The notes under the pieces were generated by a model. It ran no database searches, was not told the DNA's origin, and worked only from the letters and a program-made list of their open reading frames with translations. The translations under genes were made by a program, and so were the position numbers. A stretch of 6,954 nucleotides of DNA from Gammaproteobacteria bacterium (lineage in GTDB: Bacteria; Pseudomonadota; Gammaproteobacteria; Steroidobacterales; GCA-2729495), in assembly GCA_023150055.1 (NCBI GenBank), contig JAKLLP010000111.1, positions 1 to 6,954 of the forward strand, written 5' to 3'. This document shows, one piece after another, positions 1-5,321 of this stretch. Position 1 is the first letter of the stretch; each line of letters begins with the position of its first letter.

Positions 1-934
1 TGCTGCCCTTGCCGGCGGTACAGCCGTAGCAGTGCTCGGCGACGCGAATCGGCCGGCCGGCGAGATCCATCGCGAGGAGGTCGCGCAGGTGCATGCGACG
101 CTTGCCCGGCACGGGCAGTCCCAGCTGCTGGTTGAAATCGCAGTCGTAGAGATAGCCGCGCCAATCCACGCTCACCAGGCTGCGGCACATCACGGCATCG
201 AGGTTTTCTGCGCGATGGTTCTCGCGGAGCAGGCGCATGTAGCCGGCAAACTCCCCTCGGGCCAGCAACCACGAGCCAAAGCGCTTGATCGGCATGTTGG
301 CGAGCGCGTACAGGCGATTGAACACGATGCCGAAACGCTCCAGCAGCTCGCGCCGATAGGCCGCCTGCAGCTCATCCTGGTCGGGCGGCAGGCTCGCACC
401 CTGCGGGTTGTAGACCAGGTTGAGCTGGAGACTGCCGCCTGGCTGCCCGTAGCCGAGCGCATTGAGCCGGCGCAGTGCCTCGATGCTCTTGTCGAAGACC
501 CCGTCGCCGCGCTGCCGATCGACGTTTTCCGCGAGGTAGCAGGGCAGCGACGCGACCACCTCGACCTGGTGCACCGCCAGGAACTGCGCCAGGTCTTCCT
601 GGCCGGGTTCGAGCAGCACCGTGAGGTTGCAACGGTCGATGACCTGAACGCCTTGGGCGCGGCTCGCCGCGACCAGCGCGCGAAAGCCCTCGTGGAGTTC
701 CGGAGCGCCGCCGGTGAGATCCAGCACCTCGATCCGGCGCGCGGCGATCACCTCGGGTATCAGCGCGAGCATCGCCGCACTCATCATCTCCTTGCGGGTC
801 GGCCCGGCGTTGACGTGGCAATGCAGACACGACTGGTTGCAGCGGTAACCGAGATTGACCTGCAGCGTGTTCAGCGCCAGCCGGGCGATGGCCGGAAAGT
901 CGCTGTTCTCGAGCAGTGGCAGGGTGGCGCGCAT
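1..934 (-). CDS. arsS: Arsenosugar biosynthesis radical SAM protein ArsS (3' end cut by window edge)
   Basis: Radical SAM enzyme that in characterised relatives (cyanobacterial ArsS) adds the 5'-deoxyadenosyl group of SAM to dimethylarsenite, giving the precursor of arsenosugars. My translation gives 311 complete residues before the edge. The radical SAM cluster motif CNQSCLHC is at residues 32-39 (Cys32, Cys36, Cys39), after the typical lead-in LQVNLGYR. LTGGAPE follows near residues 83-89. The C-terminal Cys-rich (DUF3641-type) domain has Cys250, Cys265 and the HCYGCTAGKGS stretch with Cys302 and Cys305. Family length suggests only a few to a few tens of residues are missing. The ATG at 934 fits the family N-terminus (MRATLPLLENSDFPA). 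It lies 24 bases after the arsM stop, in the same frame, and has no clear ribosome binding site, which suggests translational coupling. Some family members are selenoproteins, and the relevant position may lie just past the edge. Confidence 0.93.
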   Translation of the reverse strand, partial: MRATLPLLENSDFPAIARLALNTLQVNLGYRCNQSCLHCHVNAGPTRKEMMSAAMLALIPEVIAARRIEVLDLTGGAPELHEGFRALVAASRAQGVQVIDRCNLTVLLEPGQEDLAQFLAVHQVEVVASLPCYLAENVDRQRGDGVFDKSIEALRRLNALGYGQPGGSLQLNLVYNPQGASLPPDQDELQAAYRRELLERFGIVFNRLYALANMPIKRFGSWLLARGEFAGYMRLLRENHRAENLDAVMCRSLVSVDWRGYLYDCDFNQQLGLPVPGKRRMHLRDLLAMDLAGRPIRVAEHCYGCTAGKGS

Positions 935-958
935 GGCGGTATGCCGATCAGGCTGCGC
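929..958 (-). promoter_or_regulatory. Possible hairpin over the arsS start codon
   Basis: Directly after the arsM stop codon, GCGCA (958 to 954) can pair perfectly with TGCGC (933 to 929). The latter contains the T and G of the arsS ATG (934-932). A small inner stem CGG/CCG (946-944 with 939-937) has the loop CATA. No Shine-Dalgarno sequence is seen before this ATG. A start closed by a hairpin would be opened by ribosomes finishing arsM. This comes from base pairing by eye only, and short stems are common in GC-rich DNA. Confidence 0.3.
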
Positions 959-2002
959 TCAGCAGCAGCCGGTCGTGGCTCCTGCGGGTTCCGCCCCGAT
1001 GTCGAACGGGATGCCGATCCCGCAGCCCTGGAAGATGCCGAAGTGGCGCGAGAAATCGCCGCTGAAGTCGAAATGCGGCGCGAATCGCGATTCGCGGAGC
1101 ATCCGGTAGGTGTTGCCGCACACGGGGAAGACCTTGCCCGTCTCGATCGCGTGGTGCTTGTCGAGCACGAAGCGGTCCGGCGACCCGGCGATGCCGCCGC
1201 GATAAACGACGGCCTGGCCGTAGTCCTCGCAGGCCGACTCCAGGGCCTCGATCCTGAAGAGCCGGTAGGTCGCCGAGAAGAAGCGCGCGCCGCCGACGCG
1301 CCGGGCGAGTTCGGTCTCGGTGACCTCGATCGGCCGATCCGTCACGAGCCGCGCGTCGGCGAAACCCTGGCGCACGGCAAGGCGCAGGAAGTCGTTCCAG
1401 TAGAGTGCGCCGCCGAGGCACTCGCCGTACAGTTCACGATCGCTCCGCACTGCATCGGGCAGGCGCCGGTCGGCATAGACATCGGCAAAATAGAACTCGC
1501 CGCCGGGCTTGAGCAGGCGATGCACCCCGGCCAGCACGGCATCCTTGTCGGGGGACAGGTTCACGACGCAGTTCGACACGACGACGTCGAAACTGGCCGG
1601 CTCGAGCGCCAGCTCGCCCAGGCGTTCGATGAAGCCACGCTGGAAGGTCACGTTGTCATAGCCAAAACTCTCGGCGTGAAACGCCTGGTGGCGCCTGGCG
1701 ACCTCGAGCTGTTCGGCCGTCATGTCCACGCCGACGACGGCACCGCGCGGCCCGACGAGCTGCGCCAGCAGGTACGCATCGCGCCCGGCGCCGCAGCCGA
1801 GATCGAGCACACGGCAGCCTTCGAGCAAGGGCGGGCAGACCAGCCCGCAGCCGTAGTAGCGCCCGAGCACCTCGGGATGGATCCGCGTCAGCAGCGGTCT
1901 CAGCGAGGCCGGGACGGCATCCGCATCGCAGCAGGCGCTCGTCTTCAGATCGGCCGTGCCCTGCAACTGCCGGCCGTAGTAGTCCTGTACAACGTCGTGC
2001 AT
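959..2002 (-). CDS. arsM: Arsenite S-adenosylmethionine methyltransferase ArsM
   Basis: Cytoplasmic SAM-dependent enzyme of 347 residues that methylates As(III) stepwise to mono- and dimethylated arsenic. The Rossmann SAM motif VLDLGCGAGRD is at residues 65-75, with the acidic ribose-binding Asp93 in VVGVDMT. The As(III)-binding cysteines can be placed: Cys24 (KTSACC), Cys52 (YYGCGL), Cys145 (SNCVVNL) and Cys195 (GECLGG). Spacings 24-52 (28) and 145-195 (50) equal those I recall for Cys44/72 and Cys174/224 of the algal enzyme CmArsM. A C-terminal domain follows (Cys295 in FPVCGNTYRML, Cys327 in FQGCGIG), and the protein ends Gly-Cys-Cys, a further possible arsenic- or thiol-binding tail. The ATG at 2002 has AGGAGAGG upstream (2021-2014), 11 bases from the start. 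It is followed by arsS after 24 bases, which supports the variant making arsenosugars rather than only volatile methylarsines. Confidence 0.95.
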   Translation of the reverse strand: MHDVVQDYYGRQLQGTADLKTSACCDADAVPASLRPLLTRIHPEVLGRYYGCGLVCPPLLEGCRVLDLGCGAGRDAYLLAQLVGPRGAVVGVDMTAEQLEVARRHQAFHAESFGYDNVTFQRGFIERLGELALEPASFDVVVSNCVVNLSPDKDAVLAGVHRLLKPGGEFYFADVYADRRLPDAVRSDRELYGECLGGALYWNDFLRLAVRQGFADARLVTDRPIEVTETELARRVGGARFFSATYRLFRIEALESACEDYGQAVVYRGGIAGSPDRFVLDKHHAIETGKVFPVCGNTYRMLRESRFAPHFDFSGDFSRHFGIFQGCGIGIPFDIGAEPAGATTGCC

Positions 2003-2013
2003 CGGTCGTCGAT

Positions 2014-2021
2014 CCTCTCCT
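2014..2021 (-). promoter_or_regulatory. Ribosome binding site of arsM
   Basis: AGGAGAGG lies 11 bases before the arsM ATG at 2002. The spacing is slightly long, but this is the only purine-rich match to the 16S rRNA tail in the leader. Confidence 0.6.
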
Positions 2022-2022
2022 G

Positions 2023-2074
2023 GGCACCCGGTTCAGCCGATTAGTCGGGCCGGCGCCCGCTTCCTTACGGTGCC
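2023..2074 (-). promoter_or_regulatory. Structured leader between the DUF547 gene and arsM
   Basis: The 73-base gap (2003-2075) starts with GGCACC (2074-2069), which pairs perfectly with GGTGCC (2028-2023), one base upstream of the arsM ribosome binding site. Between them a strong small hairpin CGGGC-GCCG-GCCCG (2059-2046) overlaps a second one, CCGA-CTAA-TCGG (2048-2037), so the two are mutually exclusive. There is no T-run, so it is not a standard intrinsic terminator. It may be an RNA processing or stability element, a translational control element, or chance in GC-rich sequence. I see no known riboswitch signature. Confidence 0.3.
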
Positions 2075-2075
2075 A

Positions 2076-2879
2076 CTACTCCCGGTTGAGCCGCCAGTCA
2101 TAGTCGAGAAAAGTTATGCGGGTCTGTCCGCCAGACAGACGGCGGCGCCCCGCGTCGTCGAGGCCGAGTGCATCCCCGTACAGCGCCAGGAACTGGCCGA
2201 GGCTGCGCGCTTCACGCCAGCCCGCTTCGAAATCCTCGCGATACCAGCGAAAAATGCTCGACACCTCGACGACACCGGCACCCGCGCGGTTGCGGGTACG
2301 GTCGGCGAGAAACAGCCGGGTGGCGTCTTCGAGCTGCGCCTCGAGCCGCGCGCCGGCGTAGGCCTCCGGCCTGAGCGCCGGGCAGCCGATGCTCGCGCAA
2401 TTCACGGCGAAATGGATACGCGGCTCGGCGTAGCGACCAGAGCCGCGAATGAGGCCGTGCTCGATATCGTCGAGCGAACGCACCTCGCCCAGCAACGGCA
2501 CGAATGGCTTCGCCCAGGGCGACCGCCACAGCGAACCGAGGTCCCGGATGGAATCGATGTCCGGGTCGGCCCGCAGGATCAATTCCACCGTCCAGGCGTT
2601 GTAGGCGTTGATGAGGAACGCGAGCTGTTCGGATCGCGCCCAGCGGTCGAACTCGGCCGGCGATACCGCCGAGAGCGCAGCCAGGTAGCGCCCGAGCTGT
2701 GCCCGGTCTGCGGCGAGCTCCCGGTAGTTCACCTGCGTGGCCTGCCCGCCGCGGAGCACCACCACGTGGCGTCCGAGCAGTTCGTTCCACACGCCATGAT
2801 CGAAGGGTTCCGCCTGCAGCGGAGAAGTCGTGGCCAGCACCAGGAGTAGCAGCAACGAAACCCGCGCGGCCACGCTCAT
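2076..2879 (-). CDS. Secreted DUF547-domain protein
   Basis: 267-residue protein with a clear Sec signal peptide: a short N-region with Arg6, hydrophobic residues 7-19 and a likely cut after LQA at residue 23. It is therefore probably periplasmic or outer-membrane associated. The mature part carries the DUF547 hallmarks: AFLINAYNAWTVE at residues 87-99, the DDIEHGLIR segment at 137-145, and HFAVNCASIGCPALRPEAY at 156-174 with Cys161 and Cys166. The biochemical function of DUF547 is not established. Two conserved cysteines in an exported protein beside arsenic genes could bind As(III) or form a disulfide, but that is inference. The ATG at 2879 is supported by the signal peptide, by GGAGG (2889-2885) 5 bases upstream, and by an ATGA overlap with the upstream fusion gene. 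It ends with TAG, 73 bases before arsM. Confidence 0.93.
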   Translation of the reverse strand: MSVAARVSLLLLLVLATTSPLQAEPFDHGVWNELLGRHVVVLRGGQATQVNYRELAADRAQLGRYLAALSAVSPAEFDRWARSEQLAFLINAYNAWTVELILRADPDIDSIRDLGSLWRSPWAKPFVPLLGEVRSLDDIEHGLIRGSGRYAEPRIHFAVNCASIGCPALRPEAYAGARLEAQLEDATRLFLADRTRNRAGAGVVEVSSIFRWYREDFEAGWREARSLGQFLALYGDALGLDDAGRRRLSGGQTRITFLDYDWRLNRE

Positions 2880-5029
2880 GCGAGCCTCCAGGCGTGGTAA
2901 CGCGCGAGCCAGCCGAGCAGGCGTCGCGGCGCGTGGGCGCGCTTCCACTCCCCGGCCACGTATTTGTTCGACTCGGCGAGCGTGGGATAGGCGTGGATCG
3001 TGCCCAGGACTTTCTCGAGCCCGAGCCCGTGCCGCATGGCGAGCACCATCTCGGCCATGAGGTCGCCGGCATGCTCGCCGACGATGGTCACCCCGAGGAT
3101 GCGGTCCTTGCCGGGGGTGGTGAGCACTTTCACGAAGCCGTGGGCAGCGGAGTCGGCGATTGCGCGGTCGAGGTCGTCGATGCCGTAGCGGGTGACCTCG
3201 CAGGCCACCCCCCGCTCCCGCGCTTCCAGCTCGTTCAACCCGACCCGGGCCACCTCCGGGTCGATAAAGGTCGTCCAGGGGATCACCGAGTAATCCGCGC
3301 GGAATCGCCTGAGGTGACCAAACAGCGCGTTGACGGCGGCGTACCACGCCTGGTGCGCCGCCACATGAGTGAACTGATAGGGCCCGGCGACATCACCCGC
3401 AGCGAGAATATTCGGGTACAGGGTCTCGAGGTATTCGTTGGTGACCACCGTGCGTTCGACCGGGATCCCGAGTTCCTCCAGGCCATAGCCCGCGAGGCGC
3501 GCCACCCGGCCGACGGCACAGATCAGTTGATCAAACCCGATGCGCCGCTCGCCCTCGGCCGACTCGACCACCAGCAACTTGCGCTCACCTTCCCGTTCGC
3601 AACGCACCGCCTTGTGACCGGCGAGCACGGTCACGCCATCGCGCTCCAGCGCGGCGCGCGCGAGCGCGGCGACTTCCTCGTCCTCGCGCAGGAGCAATCG
3701 CGGGGCCATCTCCACCTGGGTGACGGCCGAACCGAGCCGCGCGAAGCTCTGGGCAAGCTCGCAGCCGATCGGGCCGCCGCCGAGCACCACCAGCCGCGCC
3801 GGCGGCTCGTCGAGCGCGGCGAACTGCTCCCACAAGGTATCGCTGGTGACGTAGCCGACAGCGTCGAGCCCCGGCAACGACGGCACGAGGGGACGGGCAC
3901 CGGCTGCGATGACGATGCTGCGGGTGGTCAGCCGCCGCATGCCGCCCTCGTTGAGGGCGATCTCGACGGTCCAGGGGTCGATGATGCGGGCGTGGCCCTG
4001 CAGGACCTCGACGCCGAGCGCGGTGTAGCGTTCGATGCTGTCGTGGGGCTCGACGGCGCGAATGATGTCGTGCACCCGCTGCATGACCTTGCGGAAACTG
4101 AACCGCACCTCGACCGGCTCGAGACCGTACTCGTCGGCATGGCGCATCGCATGCGCCATGCGGGCGCTCTTGATGAGTGCCTTGCTCGGCACACAGCCGT
4201 AGTTGAGGCAGTCGCCTCCCATCTTGTGGGACTCGACGAGCGTGACCCGTGCCTTGACGGCCGCCGCGATATAGGCGGAGACCAGGCCGGCCGCCCCGGC
4301 ACCGATCACCACCAGGTTGCGGTCGAACCGGGCCGGCCGCTGCCAACGCGCATAGACGCGACGCCGCTGCAGCCAGCCGAGCAGGTGCCGGGCGAGCAGC
4401 GGAAAGAGGCCGAGCAGGGCAAACGACAGGATCAGCCCAGGGGACAGAATGCCGCCGAGCGACTCGATGCTCGCCAGCTGCGTGCCGGCGTTCACATAGA
4501 CGACGGTGCCGGCCAGCATGCCGAGCTGGCTCACCCAGTAGAAGGTCCACGGGCGGATCGGCACCAGGCCCATCACCAGGTTGACCATGAAGAAGGGAAA
4601 GATGGGCACCAGCCGCAGCGTGAACAGGTAAAACGCACCGTCCCGCGCCATGCCCGCGTTGACCGCCTTCAGCCGCTCGCCGAAGCGGCCCTGGACCCAG
4701 TCGCGCAGCACGAAACGCGCCACGAGGAAGGCGAGCGTCGCGCCGATGCTGGAGGCAAACGAGACGAGCACCGTGCCGGCCGCGAGGCCGAAGAGCGCGC
4801 CGGCCGCAAGCGTCATGACCGCGGCCCCCGGCAAAGACAGCGCCGTCACCAGCACGTAGCCGGCGAAGAACGCTCCGGCGACCAGCAGCGGCGCTTGCGC
4901 CCGCCAGGCCGCGAACTGTGCCTGCCCGGACTTCAGTCCCTCGAGGGTCAGCCAGCGGTCCAGATCGAGCGCGAAAAACCCGAGGACCAGCAATACGAAC
5001 GCGCCGACGATGGCGAGCTTGCGACTCAT
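2876..5029 (-). CDS. TVP38/TMEM64 membrane domain fused to a mercuric-reductase-like FAD disulfide oxidoreductase
   Basis: 717-residue fusion. Residues 1-225 are a VTT (TVP38/TMEM64/DedA-like) membrane domain: a first helix near 5-21, then several hydrophobic segments, LSLPGAAVMTLAAGALFG near 64-81, and RLVPIFPFF near 139-147. From about 235 comes a class I flavoprotein disulfide reductase: FAD motif VIGAGAAG (241-248), redox-active CLNYGC (Cys274, Cys279), NAD(P) motif LGGGPIG (416-422), FAD motif AGD (544-546) and a dimerisation domain ending HAYPTLAES (679-687). The usual catalytic His of the HxHPT motif is Tyr681, with Glu686 kept. There is no N-terminal heavy-metal domain and no C-terminal Cys pair as in true MerA, so mercury reduction is not supported. 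The likely role is membrane-tethered NAD(P)H-dependent reduction of an unknown disulfide or metalloid-thiol. The ATG at 5029 has AGGGA (5041-5037) 7 bases upstream. The open frame reaches 5377, but the extension looks non-coding. It overlaps the DUF547 gene by ATGA. Confidence 0.93.
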   Translation of the reverse strand: MSRKLAIVGAFVLLVLGFFALDLDRWLTLEGLKSGQAQFAAWRAQAPLLVAGAFFAGYVLVTALSLPGAAVMTLAAGALFGLAAGTVLVSFASSIGATLAFLVARFVLRDWVQGRFGERLKAVNAGMARDGAFYLFTLRLVPIFPFFMVNLVMGLVPIRPWTFYWVSQLGMLAGTVVYVNAGTQLASIESLGGILSPGLILSFALLGLFPLLARHLLGWLQRRRVYARWQRPARFDRNLVVIGAGAAGLVSAYIAAAVKARVTLVESHKMGGDCLNYGCVPSKALIKSARMAHAMRHADEYGLEPVEVRFSFRKVMQRVHDIIRAVEPHDSIERYTALGVEVLQGHARIIDPWTVEIALNEGGMRRLTTRSIVIAAGARPLVPSLPGLDAVGYVTSDTLWEQFAALDEPPARLVVLGGGPIGCELAQSFARLGSAVTQVEMAPRLLLREDEEVAALARAALERDGVTVLAGHKAVRCEREGERKLLVVESAEGERRIGFDQLICAVGRVARLAGYGLEELGIPVERTVVTNEYLETLYPNILAAGDVAGPYQFTHVAAHQAWYAAVNALFGHLRRFRADYSVIPWTTFIDPEVARVGLNELEARERGVACEVTRYGIDDLDRAIADSAAHGFVKVLTTPGKDRILGVTIVGEHAGDLMAEMVLAMRHGLGLEKVLGTIHAYPTLAESNKYVAGEWKRAHAPRRLLGWLARYHAWRLA
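2885..2889 (-). promoter_or_regulatory. Ribosome binding site of the DUF547 gene
   Basis: GGAGG lies within the last codons of the upstream fusion gene, 5 bases before the ATG at 2879. This strong site decides the start: the open frame runs on upstream to 3347, but that extension only shadows the fusion gene. Confidence 0.75.
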
Positions 5030-5036
5030 AGGTGAT

Positions 5037-5041
5037 TCCCT
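5037..5041 (-). promoter_or_regulatory. Ribosome binding site of the TVP38/flavoprotein fusion gene
   Basis: AGGGA lies 7 bases before the ATG at 5029. It supports this start over in-frame starts further upstream, whose translations are Arg/Ser-rich and unlike any membrane protein. Confidence 0.6.
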
Positions 5042-5093
5042 GATGCGGCAGCGATGCCCAATGGTATGAACCTCTCTCGGAACGCCGCGAGCG

Positions 5094-5116
5094 CGCGTCC
5101 GCCGCGTGAGGACGCG
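5094..5116 (-). other. 7-bp hairpin in the leader of the fusion gene
   Basis: CGCGTCC (5116-5110) pairs perfectly with GGACGCG (5100-5094) around a 9-base loop, about 65 bases before the fusion gene start. No T-run follows, so it is not a canonical terminator. It may be an mRNA leader structure or chance. Confidence 0.35.
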
Positions 5117-5213
5117 ATGCAGGAACCGCAGCGTACACGCCAGCAGGTAAGGATTGCGAGCGCCGCCCGAGCCCGGGTCACGACCGCGCAGCAGTCTCGC
5201 GACGTATTCATGC

Positions 5214-5235
5214 CAGTCAGTCGGGGAGCTGACAG
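5214..5235 (-). promoter_or_regulatory. Imperfect dyad, possible operator
   Basis: CTGTCAG and CTGACTG (6 of 7 positions complementary) flank an 8-base spacer, giving 22 bases in total. The size suits a dimeric regulator, but the half-sites do not match the Crp (TGTGA-N6-TCACA) or Fnr (TTGAT-N4-ATCAA) consensus. It lies between the Crp/Fnr-family gene and the arsenic gene cluster, about 190 bases from the fusion start. Confidence 0.3.
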
Positions 5236-5321
5236 CGATCCTTACAGCACGTGCCCGGCTGCCGGCATGCCCTCCGTGAGCGTCTTGCCCGGTGACCGAC
5301 GCAACCGGATCTCCCCTGCCC

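Larger units (their letters stand above)
5030..5321 (-). other. Intergenic region upstream of the arsenic gene cluster
   Basis: 292 bases between the stop of the Crp/Fnr gene and the fusion gene start. I find no recognisable gene, no clear sigma-70 promoter and no intrinsic terminator with a T-run on the minus strand. It contains an imperfect dyad (5214-5235), a 7-bp hairpin (5094-5116), a weaker hairpin CCGGT/ACCGG (5289-5308) and a 61-codon Cys-rich open frame (5026-5211) of doubtful reality. As the largest gap in the window, it is the likely control region for the four downstream genes. Confidence 0.6.

Noticed and set aside
32..2044. 670-codon plus-strand open frame opposite arsM and arsS
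   Set aside because: It is a shadow of two well-supported minus-strand genes. Its translation is rich in Arg, Ala, Glu and His with no recognisable domain, as expected in GC-rich DNA.
2037..2059. Intrinsic terminator between the DUF547 gene and arsM
   Set aside because: The hairpins are stable but no T-run follows them on the minus strand, and the genes appear to form one unit.
2880..3347. Longer N-terminal form of the DUF547 protein starting at 3347
   Set aside because: The extra 156 residues only shadow the fusion gene in another frame. The signal peptide and GGAGG place the start at 2879.
2876..3940. Calling the flavoprotein a mercuric reductase (merA)
   Set aside because: No heavy-metal-associated domain, no C-terminal Cys pair and no mer genes nearby. 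Only the general reductase fold and the CxxxxC motif are shared.
2699..5035. 778-codon plus-strand open frame opposite the fusion gene
   Set aside because: Antisense shadow of the TVP38/flavoprotein fusion and the start of the DUF547 gene. The protein is low-complexity, charged and motif-free.
5289..5308. Hairpin CCGGT/ACCGG as terminator of the regulator gene
   Set aside because: Only 5 bp with a 10-base loop and no T-run, so it is within chance expectation for this base composition.
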